NCBI GenBank assembly: GCA_028291845.1
Contig: JAQGNM010000449.1
Span: forward strand, 1 to 31,913
Length of the DNA stretch: 31,913 nucleotides
Reading direction: 5' to 3'
Source of the DNA: Massilia sp.
GTDB lineage: Bacteria > Pseudomonadota > Gammaproteobacteria > Burkholderiales > Burkholderiaceae_D
Numbering within the stretch: position 1 is the first letter of the stretch; the number at the start of each line of letters is the position of its first letter. The notes under the pieces are model-generated. The model ran no database searches and had not been told where the DNA came from. It saw only the letters and a list, made by a program, of their open reading frames with translations. The position numbers and the translations under genes were made by a program. Positions 17,577-26,497 of the stretch are shown here, one piece after another.

Positions 17577-17598
17577 ATCCGGACGCACGCGCCCGGAT
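17577..17598 (+). terminator. Weak hairpin downstream of the gst operon
   Basis: ATCCGG and CCGGAT form a 6-bp stem around a 10-base loop, 13 bases after the DUF1697 stop. No T run follows, so it is at best a factor-assisted terminator. Confidence 0.3.
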
Positions 17599-17599
17599 A

Positions 17600-17930
17600 A
17601 TCATCGATTCCAATATGTCATCACGCCGGCCATAATGCCGTGCATTTTAGACAAGCGCGGAAGCGTATGATTTTAAACATAATTTTTCATTTAGATAATA
17701 GGCGAATTGATAAGTCTATACATCTGGATCGCGCTGGTTTTATCAATTCAATCATCAAAGGTGGCAGGCTTATAACGCTTCTCCTGACGGTATTGCACTT
17801 ATTGTTGCGATACACGATGTTTTACACAAATTTATTTGCACCCGGGTTTTTAATGCCGGTATAGTCTCCATATCGCTATTGCCCCCAAGCACTAATTTGA
17901 TGGCAAATGGTCACCAACAGGTGATGGTGA
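17600..17930. other. AT-rich intergenic region upstream of the FtsH-like gene
   Basis: About 330 bases are markedly richer in A and T than the flanking genes. A 74-codon plus-strand frame (17,640-17,864) lacks a Shine-Dalgarno and any known motif, so it is not called a gene. The segment holds the likely promoter of the FtsH-like gene and a small stem GTCACC-AACA-GGTGAT near 17,908-17,923 in what would be its leader. Confidence 0.5.
17836..17865 (+). promoter_or_regulatory. Probable sigma-70 promoter of the FtsH-like protease gene
   Basis: TTGCAC (17,836-17,841) and TATAGT (17,860-17,865) are 18 bases apart. The gene start at 18,024 leaves a leader of about 150 bases, which contains a small inverted repeat near 17,908-17,923. 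Confidence 0.5.
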
Positions 17931-18023
17931 TGTTGTTTTGATCCCTCCCTGCGCCGCGCCCCGACTTCGCCGGCTCCACGATTGTTTGCTGCACGCACCG
18001 CGCCCATTCATCACAGAGTTTAT

Positions 18024-19985
18024 ATGCCCAATCTTGCCAAACTTCAGATCGCTTTCAAGAACATGTATGTCCGCATCAGCGCAGGCCTCCTGGCCGCCTC
18101 GCTGGTGTGGCTGTTCATGGTCCGCGGCGATGTGGTCCAGGATCCCACGCCCCTGATTCACTCGCAGAATATTGCCGAGATCACCAGCCTGGCGGTCCGC
18201 AAGGATCAGCTCGACTACCTGCTGGTGGCCAAGCCGCTGTCCGAGTCGCCCCGTTATGTTTTCAAATTCAAGAACGAAGCCGCCTTGCACGTCGTCAAGG
18301 TGCCGAGCACCTCGCACTTGTCGCTCGAGCGCGAAGTGCTGCTCAAGAACGCCATTCCCTATTCGATCGCCAAGGAAGATTTCCTGGCCTCGCACAAGGC
18401 CGTGCTGCTCGATGAAGGCGAGAGCAGCGCCGCCGCTGAAGCCTCGGCATTCCTCAAGCGCCACGCGCTCGACATCCTGTTGATCGGCCTGATCATCTAC
18501 GCCCTGAAATTCGGTATTCCCGGCATGGGCATGAACGCCTCCGTCATCGCCCCTGACAAGCTCAAGGGCAGCATGGACGACCTGATCGGCATGGAAGACA
18601 TCAAGCAGGAAGTGCTGCACCTGGAAGACATGATCCGCAACCGCGCCGAATACAAATCGCACAATATCGACAAGCCCTTCAATGTGATGCTGACCGGCCC
18701 TGCCGGCACGGGTAAAACCAAGCTGGTGGGCTACCTGGCGAAAAAACTCAATGTGCCGCTGATCCAGGCCTCCGGTTCGGCGCTCGAGTCGGGCTTTGTC
18801 GGCGGTGGCTCGAAAGCCTTGAATGCGCTGTACCGCAAGGCTTGCGCCCACGGCAACTGCATGATTTTCCTCGACGAGGCGCAAACCCTGTTCATGCCGC
18901 GCGGCCGCGGTGAAAAGAAATGGGAAGACGACACCGCCAACACCTTGTTGGGTTTGCTCGACGGCGTCAAAAGCGACAAGGGCGCCGGCGTCATCTGGGT
19001 GGTCGCCTCGAACTTCGACGACGCCTCGTCGGAGATGGACGAAGCGATGCTGCGCCGCTTTTCCGTGAAAATCAATTTCCGCTTGCCGAACAAGAATGAG
19101 CGCGGCGAGCTGCTGAAAAGTTTCCTGTCCCGTAAAAAAGAAGGTCTGGTCGACTGGAATGACCTCGACCTGGGCCAGGTCGCTGAAATGACCGCCAACC
19201 TCAGCCCCGCCTTGCTGGAAACCGTGGTCGAGCGCGCGTCGATGATCTCGATCCAGGAAAAAACCATCATCAACACCGACCTGATGTTCCGCGCCTTCGA
19301 GCGCGCCACCATCGGCCTGACCGACCGCGCCACCACCGCTGAAAAGCACAAGCAGAGAGAACGCATCGCCTTGCACGAGCTGGGCCACTTCTTCATGCAG
19401 ATCGATCCGTATTTGCGCCAGGGCATGTCGCTGCAAGAAGTGAAGGAAAAATCGCACCTGCTGAAAATTTCCACCGAATCCGTGTCGAAGATCGGCGCGC
19501 TCGGTTACGTATTGCAGTCGGGCGACGACGTCTCCCTGCGCACCCTGGAAGAGCTCGAGCAGGATGTGATTCAACTGTACGGCGGTGTCGCTGCGGAGGA
19601 ACTGTTTTACGGCGCGCGCGGTATTTCGGTGGGCAGCCAGCACGACATCGAACAGGCCACCAAGATGCTCAACCTGATGGTCAACCGCCTGTCGATGTAC
19701 TCGCGCTCGAAGATCGATTACACCCAGCTCGGCCAGGAGCACACCGGCGAGCACTCGATCCGCCAGGTCGAGGAAAAGTCCGACGAGCTCTACAGCTACA
19801 CCCTGGGCGCCATCCGCGACTACAAGGCGGTGATCGAGTCGATCAAGGACACGTTACTGGACCAGTACGTGCTGTCGAAGGATGCCGTGTTCGCCTTGCT
19901 GGAAGAACGCCGCGAGCTGTTGATGGCGCAACTGGCCGGCTCGCGCGGCGCCGCTTTGAAACTGTGTGAGGGCGCTGCCGTGTAA
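18024..19985 (+). CDS. Divergent FtsH-like membrane AAA+ zinc protease
   Basis: A 653-residue protein with FtsH topology: membrane segments at about 15-33 and 149-167 with a periplasmic part between, then an AAA+ module and an M41-type protease. Walker A is GPAGTGKT (225-232), Walker B IFLDEA (281-286), and a pore loop FVG (258-260). The zinc site HELGH is at 451-455, with Asp541 (in QHDIEQAT) as the expected third ligand. It is not canonical FtsH: Walker B reads FLDEAQ, HEAGH is HELGH, and the second region of homology reads AMLRRFSVKI where FtsH has LLRPGRFDR, losing one arginine. The start at 18,024 (MPNLAKLQIAF) puts the first membrane segment near the N-terminus. It stands alone and is probably a paralogue with special substrates. 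Confidence 0.85.
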   Translation: MPNLAKLQIAFKNMYVRISAGLLAASLVWLFMVRGDVVQDPTPLIHSQNIAEITSLAVRKDQLDYLLVAKPLSESPRYVFKFKNEAALHVVKVPSTSHLSLEREVLLKNAIPYSIAKEDFLASHKAVLLDEGESSAAAEASAFLKRHALDILLIGLIIYALKFGIPGMGMNASVIAPDKLKGSMDDLIGMEDIKQEVLHLEDMIRNRAEYKSHNIDKPFNVMLTGPAGTGKTKLVGYLAKKLNVPLIQASGSALESGFVGGGSKALNALYRKACAHGNCMIFLDEAQTLFMPRGRGEKKWEDDTANTLLGLLDGVKSDKGAGVIWVVASNFDDASSEMDEAMLRRFSVKINFRLPNKNERGELLKSFLSRKKEGLVDWNDLDLGQVAEMTANLSPALLETVVERASMISIQEKTIINTDLMFRAFERATIGLTDRATTAEKHKQRERIALHELGHFFMQIDPYLRQGMSLQEVKEKSHLLKISTESVSKIGALGYVLQSGDDVSLRTLEELEQDVIQLYGGVAAEELFYGARGISVGSQHDIEQATKMLNLMVNRLSMYSRSKIDYTQLGQEHTGEHSIRQVEEKSDELYSYTLGAIRDYKAVIESIKDTLLDQYVLSKDAVFALLEERRELLMAQLAGSRGAALKLCEGAAV

Positions 19986-20040
19986 CTCGCCGGAACACCG
20001 CAGCGGCCGTCCCCACGGCCATGCCTCCCTTGTGTTGCAG

Positions 20041-20064
20041 AACCCGGCCCGATGGCCGGGTTTT
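20041..20064 (+). terminator. Rho-independent terminator after the FtsH-like gene
   Basis: AACCCGGCC-CGAT-GGCCGGGTT forms a 9-bp stem with a 4-base loop, running into TTTTC. It ends the FtsH-like transcript 56 bases after the stop codon. Confidence 0.8.
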
Positions 20065-20080
20065 CATTTTGGCGGTCGCC

Positions 20081-20086
20081 TATAAT
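20081..20086 (+). promoter_or_regulatory. -10 box of the thiolase operon
   Basis: A perfect TATAAT lies 26 bases before the thiolase start, just after the preceding terminator. No clear -35 is seen at 16-18 bases upstream, where the terminator arm lies. The message would have a short leader containing GAGGAG. Confidence 0.5.
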
Positions 20087-20111
20087 GGTCTCTCACTTGT
20101 GAGGAGATTCA

Positions 20112-21305
20112 ATGAGCCGTCAGAGCCATCCTGTGTTCATCGCCGGCGTCGGCATGATCCCGTTTGCCAAGCCGGGCGCGTCCGCCCCCTACGATCAGAT
20201 GGGCGCCCAGGCGGCGCGCCAGGCGCTGCTTGACGCCGGCATCGACTATGCCGACATCGAGCAAGCCTATTGCGGCTACGTCTATGGCGACTCGACCAGC
20301 GGCCAGAAGGCGCTGTATCAAGTCGGCATGAGCGGCATCCCGATCGTCAACGTCAACAACAACTGCTCGACCGGTTCGACCGCGCTGTTTTTGGCGCGCC
20401 AGGCGATCGCCAGCGGTGCGCTCGACTGCGTGCTGGTGCTGGGCTTCGAACAGATGAGCCCCGGCGCGCTCGCTTCCGTGTTTGCCGACCGTCCCAGCCC
20501 TTTTACGCCGTTCGACGAGGCCACCGATGCGCTGGTCGGCATGCCCGATTTGCCGCTGGCGCTGCGCTACTTCGGCGGCGCCGGTCTGGCCCACATGGAC
20601 AAATACGGCACGCCCCTGTCGGCATTTGCCAGCATCCGCGCCAAGGCCAGCCGCCACGCCGTCAACAATCCACTGGCGCTGTTTCGCAAGGAGGTCAGCG
20701 CGCAGGACGTGCTCGACGCGCCCGCCATCTGGCCCGGCGTGATGACCCGCCTGATGGCCTGCGCGCCCACTTGCGGCGCCGCTTGCGCCGTGCTGGTGTC
20801 GGACAGCTACGCCAAACAACATGGCCTGCGCCGCGACGTCTACATCGCCGCCCAGGCCATGACCACCGACACGCCTTCCACCTTCGACGCCAACGACATG
20901 ATGCGGGTGGTCGGCTACGACATGAGCCGCGCGGCGGCCGACAAGGTGTACGAGGAAGCCGGCATCGGTCCGCAGGATATCGACGTCGTCGAACTGCACG
21001 ACTGCTTCGCCCACAACGAGTTGATCACCTACGAGGCGCTCGGCCTGTGCCCGGAAGGCGGCGCCGACAAGTTCATCGAAGAGGGCGACAACACCTACGG
21101 CGGACGGATCGTCACCAACCCGTCTGGCGGCCTGCTGTCGAAAGGGCATCCGCTGGGCGCCACCGGCCTGGCCCAGTGCTACGAGCTGACCCACCAGCTG
21201 CGCGGCAGCGCCGCGGCGCGCCAGGTCGAGGGCGCGCGCGTGGCGCTGCAGCACAACCTGGGGCTGGGCGGCGCCTGCGTGGTCACCATGTACCGGGCGG
21301 CGTGA
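20112..21305 (+). CDS. SCP-x type thiolase / acetyl-CoA acyltransferase
   Basis: A 397-residue thiolase of the sterol-carrier-protein-x group. The nucleophile is Cys85 in NNNCSTGSTAL. Conserved His296 (ELHDCFAHNEL) and His346 (GGLLSKGHPLGATG) and the glycine-rich end LGLGGACVV follow. This group cleaves 3-oxoacyl-CoAs, often with methyl branches or ring-bearing side chains, in the last step of beta-oxidation. The ATG follows GAGGAG at ideal spacing. The acyl-CoA dehydrogenase starts two bases after its stop, and a racemase follows, all on one strand. There is no fused SCP-2 domain. The exact substrate is not visible. Confidence 0.9.
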   Translation: MSRQSHPVFIAGVGMIPFAKPGASAPYDQMGAQAARQALLDAGIDYADIEQAYCGYVYGDSTSGQKALYQVGMSGIPIVNVNNNCSTGSTALFLARQAIASGALDCVLVLGFEQMSPGALASVFADRPSPFTPFDEATDALVGMPDLPLALRYFGGAGLAHMDKYGTPLSAFASIRAKASRHAVNNPLALFRKEVSAQDVLDAPAIWPGVMTRLMACAPTCGAACAVLVSDSYAKQHGLRRDVYIAAQAMTTDTPSTFDANDMMRVVGYDMSRAAADKVYEEAGIGPQDIDVVELHDCFAHNELITYEALGLCPEGGADKFIEEGDNTYGGRIVTNPSGGLLSKGHPLGATGLAQCYELTHQLRGSAAARQVEGARVALQHNLGLGGACVVTMYRAA

Positions 21306-21307
21306 GC

Positions 21308-22483
<1,176 letters not shown>

Positions 22484-22517
22484 GACGCCGCGACAAGCAG
22501 CATAAGGAGATACGCAT

Positions 22518-23663
22518 ATGGCCGGACCGCTGGCAGGCATCAAGGTCGTCGAAATGGTGGGGCTGGGACCATGTCCCTTCGCCGCCATGATGTTGGCCGA
22601 CATGGGGGCGGAGGTGATCCGCATCGACCGCAAGACGTCCAACGCAGCCAATCCCTATCCGGTACTGGGTACGCGTTTCGACGTGCTGGCGCGCGGGCGC
22701 CGTTCGCTGGCGCTGGACCTGAAAAATCCGGCCGCCAAGGACGTGGTGCTGTCGCTGCTGGAGCAGGCCGACGTCGTCATCGAGGGTTTCAGGCCCGGCG
22801 TGATGGAGCGGCTCGGTTTCGGCCCCGACCTCTGCCTGGCGCGCAATCCGCGCCTGGTGTACGGGCGCGTCACCGGCTGGGGCCAGCATGGGCCGCTGGC
22901 GCAGGCGGCCGGCCACGACCTCAATTACATCGCCTTGACCGGCATGCTGGCGGCGATCGGCAGGCTTGAATCGCCGCCGCCGCCGCCGCTCAATTTGCTG
23001 GGCGACTTCGGCGGCGGCGGCATGATGCTCGCGTTCGGCGTGGTGTGCGCCGTGCTCGAAGCGAAGAATTCCGGGCGCGGCCAGGTGATCGATGCGGCCA
23101 TGACCGATGGCGCGGCCCTGCTCGGCGCGATGATCTACGGCCTGCGCGCGTTCGGTAGCTGGAGCCTCGAGCGCGCCAGCAACCAGCTCGATGGCGGCGC
23201 GCCGTTCTACGACAGCTATGCCTGCGCCGACGGCAAATACGTCACCATCGCGTCGCTCGAGCCGCAGTTCTACGCCGAGCTGCTGCAATTGGCCGGCATC
23301 GACGACGCCGCTTTCAGCCAGGGCGACGCCGCCACCTGGCCAGCCATGCGTGAGCGCTTCGTTCGCCTGTTCGCCAGCCACCCACGCGCCCATTGGTGCG
23401 CGCTGCTCGAGCAGACCGATGTCTGCTTCGCCCCGGTGCTGGACATGGACGAGGCGCCGGCTCACCCGCACAACACCGCCCGCGCCACCTTTATCGAGGT
23501 CGACGGGGTGGTGCAGCCGGCGCCGGCGCCGCGCTTTTCGCGCAGCACGCCCGGGCCGGTGGTGCCGGCCTCGCCGCCCGGCGCCGACAGCGCCGCCATC
23601 CTGGCCGATTGGGGCTTCGATGCGGCCGCGCTGGACGCGCTGCGCACCGCAGGCGTCATTTAA
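22518..23663 (+). CDS. Alpha-methylacyl-CoA racemase (CaiB/BaiF class III family)
   Basis: A 381-residue protein. The fold family includes CoA transferases, but the catalytic set of alpha-methylacyl-CoA racemase is visible: His133 (AGHDLNYIALTG), Asp163 (LLGDFGGGG) and Glu248 (SLEPQFYAELL). Their spacing (30 and 115 residues) is the same as in the Mycobacterium tuberculosis enzyme MCR as I recall it (His126, Asp156, Glu241). It epimerises 2-methylacyl-CoAs so that the S-specific oxidase or dehydrogenase can act. A run of five prolines (153-157) precedes the Asp. The ATG follows AAGGAG, 34 bases after the acyl-CoA dehydrogenase stop. It completes a small operon for methyl-branched acyl chains. 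Confidence 0.92.
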   Translation: MAGPLAGIKVVEMVGLGPCPFAAMMLADMGAEVIRIDRKTSNAANPYPVLGTRFDVLARGRRSLALDLKNPAAKDVVLSLLEQADVVIEGFRPGVMERLGFGPDLCLARNPRLVYGRVTGWGQHGPLAQAAGHDLNYIALTGMLAAIGRLESPPPPPLNLLGDFGGGGMMLAFGVVCAVLEAKNSGRGQVIDAAMTDGAALLGAMIYGLRAFGSWSLERASNQLDGGAPFYDSYACADGKYVTIASLEPQFYAELLQLAGIDDAAFSQGDAATWPAMRERFVRLFASHPRAHWCALLEQTDVCFAPVLDMDEAPAHPHNTARATFIEVDGVVQPAPAPRFSRSTPGPVVPASPPGADSAAILADWGFDAAALDALRTAGVI

Positions 23664-23731
23664 ATCACTTCTGCCGTCCCGGTAGTAAGATGGCCCCGAA
23701 TCGGATATCGAACAAATCACGGAGAGTGGCA

Positions 23732-24049
23732 ATGGATGACGTACTGCCGGCTGGCGCCGCGCTCGAAAGCTTTCACCTTGAAGGGCGCGACCTGTTCGTG
23801 GTCGCCAAACGCATGGTGCCGACCGACGCCTGGCTGCTGCGCGGGGTGCTGGAAGCGGGTGGGGTGCCAGCGGTGGTGGCCGACGCCAACCACGTGCAGG
23901 CCGACCTGTTGATCGCGCCGGCGCTGGGCGGCGTGCGGATCCTGGCGCCGGGCGAATACCTGGCGCAGGCCGCCGCCATCATCGCCGCCTACGAGCGCGG
24001 CGACTACGCCCTGGACGACGATGCCGACGTCGGAGCGCCAGTTGTCTGA
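23732..24049 (+). CDS. DUF2007-like putative signal-transducing protein
   Basis: A 105-residue protein with DAWLLRGVLEAGGVPAVVADANHVQ followed by APALGGVRILAPGEYLAQAAAII, the pattern of DUF2007 proteins (a small fold related to PII-like and ligand-binding domains). The function is unknown. The ATG at 23,732 follows GGAGAG; the frame upstream only shadows the racemase. Its last 29 bases overlap the start of the DUF445 gene, so the two are likely coupled. Confidence 0.75.
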   Translation: MDDVLPAGAALESFHLEGRDLFVVAKRMVPTDAWLLRGVLEAGGVPAVVADANHVQADLLIAPALGGVRILAPGEYLAQAAAIIAAYERGDYALDDDADVGAPVV

Positions 24050-25361
24050 CGGCGCCGCGGCGCCAGTGGCGGCCAAGCTGGGCAAACTGGACGAATTGCG
24101 CGCTACCAAGCGCCTGGCGCTGCTGTTTTTCACCGGCGCCGCGCTGCTGTTTGTAGTCAGCCTGTTTTTGCCCGACGTCTGGTGGGCGCATCTGCTCAAG
24201 GCGTTTTCGGAAGCGGCCATGGTGGGCGCGCTGGCCGACTGGTTCGCCGTCGTCGCCCTGTTCAAGCGGGTGCCGATCCCCTTCATTTCGCGGCACACGG
24301 CCATCATCCCGAAAAACCAGGACAAGATCGCCGACAATCTGGCCGTCTTCGTGCAAGAAAAATTCCTCGATACCGAGTCGCTGGTGACGCTGATCCGCCG
24401 CCACGATCCGGCCGAGATGATGGCCAACTGGCTGCGCCAGGAGGACAACGCCCGCCAGCTGGGCGATTACCTGGTCAGGCTGGGCGCCGGCGCGCTCGAT
24501 TTCATCGAGGACGAGCCGGTGCAGCGTTTCATCAGCAATGCCGTCCACAAGCTGGTCGGCAGCATCGACCTGTCGCAGTCGGCCGGCGCCATCGTCGACG
24601 CCATGACCCAGAACGGCCGCCACCAGGAGCTGCTCGACGCCGGCATCGACCAGCTGGCCCGGCTGCTGCACAGCGAAGAGACCCAGGCCTTTATTGCCCA
24701 GGGCATCGTCGACTGGCTCAAGGAAGAATACGCCATGTTCGAAAAGATGCTGCCGACCGAGACCATCGGCCGCAAGGGCGCCGACGTCGCCGTGCGCATG
24801 GCCGCCAGCATTCTCGCCCGCGTCAACGAAGACCCCGCGCACCCGCTGCGCCAGAACTTCGACGAGTTTACGCGCGACTTCGTCGAACGGCTCAAGGCCG
24901 ATCCCGCCTTCCATGCCAAGGGCGAAGAGATCAAGCAGTTTCTGCTGCAAGATCCGGCCCTGAACGGGTATCTGAAAACCCTGTGGGACGATTTAAAAAC
25001 CTGGCTGAAAAACGACCTGCAGAAGGCCGACTCGGTGCTGCACCAGCGCGTGGTGGCCGCCGGCGTGTGGGTCGGGCGCACCCTGGCCGACGATCCGCGC
25101 CTGCGGGCATCGCTCAACACGCACCTGGAAACGGCGGTGCGCGGCGCAGCGCCTGAGTTCGCCCAATTCCTCACCCGCCATATTGCCGACACCGTCAAGC
25201 GCTGGGACAGCGCCGAGATGTCGCAGCAAATAGAATTAAATATTGGAAAGGATTTGCAGTTCATCCGCATCAACGGCACCTTGGTCGGCGGCATGATCGG
25301 CGTCGTTCTGTATGTTTTAGGGGAGATACCGGTCTGGCTGGGGTATTTGTACGCGCGCTGA
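24021..25361 (+). CDS. DUF445 family membrane protein (YjiN-like)
   Basis: A 446-residue protein. A hydrophobic pair near residues 30-90 includes the DUF445 signature AFSEAAMVGALADWFAVVALFKRVPIPFISRHTAIIPKNQDKIADNLAVFVQEKFL. A long, charged, mainly helical middle part follows, and a final membrane segment lies at about residues 415-440 (GGMIGVVLYVLGEIPVWLGYLY). This gives an inner-membrane protein with a large soluble part between two anchors. The molecular role is unknown. The start overlaps the end of the DUF2007-like gene and has no clear Shine-Dalgarno of its own, which fits coupling. Confidence 0.9.
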   Translation: MPTSERQLSDGAAAPVAAKLGKLDELRATKRLALLFFTGAALLFVVSLFLPDVWWAHLLKAFSEAAMVGALADWFAVVALFKRVPIPFISRHTAIIPKNQDKIADNLAVFVQEKFLDTESLVTLIRRHDPAEMMANWLRQEDNARQLGDYLVRLGAGALDFIEDEPVQRFISNAVHKLVGSIDLSQSAGAIVDAMTQNGRHQELLDAGIDQLARLLHSEETQAFIAQGIVDWLKEEYAMFEKMLPTETIGRKGADVAVRMAASILARVNEDPAHPLRQNFDEFTRDFVERLKADPAFHAKGEEIKQFLLQDPALNGYLKTLWDDLKTWLKNDLQKADSVLHQRVVAAGVWVGRTLADDPRLRASLNTHLETAVRGAAPEFAQFLTRHIADTVKRWDSAEMSQQIELNIGKDLQFIRINGTLVGGMIGVVLYVLGEIPVWLGYLYAR

Positions 25362-25519
25362 TGTTGCGGAGTAGTCGCGGTTTTTCGTGGCGTTAAGCAA
25401 CTTTTTTGTGCATTTGCGGTATATTTCGGTACGGGAAGTCGTTATGATGGGGAGTTGATGTTAGTACAAGTCACACACGTTTCCATCGTGTCGCAGCAGT
25501 TTAATTCTTGTAGATTCAG

Positions 25520-26416
25520 ATGACTAAGCAACAGTACGTTCACTTGTCGGGCCATGATCTGCCAGTCGGGCATCCGCTCCCCTGGTCGATCTATTTGCGT
25601 TCGGGCGAGCTGCTCGCCCCCGCAGGCTTCATGGTCACCGATGCGATCGTGCACGAGCGCCTGATGTCGGCCATGCCGGTGCGCGCCGCCACCGCGGGCG
25701 ACGCCGGCCGCAATGTGGTCGACGCCGAAGCGGCGGCGGCCGAGGAGAAGGGCCCGGCCCATACCCACGATCCCCTCAAGTACCTCAAGCACAATGCCGA
25801 GGGCGTGATCCTCACCTTCAAGCTACCCAGCGACTTCGAGCCGCGCAATACTCCCGTCGAATTCTACGGCCGCATCCCGCTGCAGTCGGTGATCGTCTCG
25901 GCGCCCGCGCTGGGCCTGGGCACGGCGCAGACCTGGCAGACCTTCGAAGGTATCCCGGTGACGGTGCAAGTGATTTTCGGCCGCAGCCTGTGCATGTTCA
26001 AGACCACCGTGATGCGTTACGCGCCGCTGCCGAGCGGCCACCTGTTCCTGCGTTACCCGGTCGACGCCGTCACCAAGTCGTTCCGTCAGGCCCTGCGCGT
26101 CGATGCGCAAATCCCCGCCTCGATCACCATGCAGGACAACTACACGGTGCCGGCCCTGATCACCAATTTGTCCGGCAGCGGCTGCGCCGTGGCCACCGGT
26201 TTTATTCTGGGCCAGCCGGGCACCCGTCTCAAAGTGTCGTTCCGCCTGAAGATGTCGGACAAGGTGCGCGTGGTCAGCGTGCCGTGCGTGATCCGCAGTA
26301 TCAAGGGCAAGCTCTCGCAGCAGATGCGCTACGGTATCGAGTTCGACGAGCAGGTCGACGAGGCGGTGCTGTTGACCCTGAAATCGTTCGTCTACGAGCA
26401 CCTGGCCGAACGCTGA
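25520..26416 (+). CDS. YcgR-like PilZ-domain protein (c-di-GMP effector)
   Basis: A 298-residue soluble protein. Residues 90-185 fit a YcgR-type N-terminal PilZ-like domain (LTFKLPSDFEPRNTPVEFYGRIP). The C-terminal PilZ domain starts with Arg189-Gln-Ala-Leu-Arg193 (RxxxR) and has Asn216-Leu-Ser-Gly-Ser-Gly221 (NxSxxG), the two motifs that bind cyclic di-GMP, so ligand binding is expected. YcgR proteins slow flagella or alter surface behaviour when c-di-GMP is high. An extra Ala-rich linker (residues 58-80) separates a first segment of about 55 residues. The start lacks a clear Shine-Dalgarno. A possible -10 TATGAT is at 25,442-25,447. No flagellar genes are near. Confidence 0.88.
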   Translation: MTKQQYVHLSGHDLPVGHPLPWSIYLRSGELLAPAGFMVTDAIVHERLMSAMPVRAATAGDAGRNVVDAEAAAAEEKGPAHTHDPLKYLKHNAEGVILTFKLPSDFEPRNTPVEFYGRIPLQSVIVSAPALGLGTAQTWQTFEGIPVTVQVIFGRSLCMFKTTVMRYAPLPSGHLFLRYPVDAVTKSFRQALRVDAQIPASITMQDNYTVPALITNLSGSGCAVATGFILGQPGTRLKVSFRLKMSDKVRVVSVPCVIRSIKGKLSQQMRYGIEFDEQVDEAVLLTLKSFVYEHLAER

Positions 26417-26444
26417 CCGGCAGCCAGGTTTGCCGGTGATTTTT
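26416..26444 (+). terminator. Rho-independent terminator of the PilZ gene
   Basis: ACCGGCA and TGCCGGT form a 7-bp stem around an 8-base loop, followed by GATTTTTA. It starts at the last base of the PilZ stop codon, between two convergent genes. Confidence 0.75.
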
Positions 26445-26497
26445 ACCGTTACTTCCCCAACCTGATGCCGCGACACCGATAGGGTGCCTGGCCGCCT

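Noticed and set aside
17640..17864. A 74-codon plus-strand frame, partly hydrophobic, before the FtsH-like gene
   Set aside because: No Shine-Dalgarno, and its 3' end overlaps the best promoter of the next gene.
17892..19754. A 620-codon minus-strand frame opposite the FtsH-like gene
   Set aside because: The plus strand has complete AAA+ and protease motifs; the antisense product has no recognisable feature.
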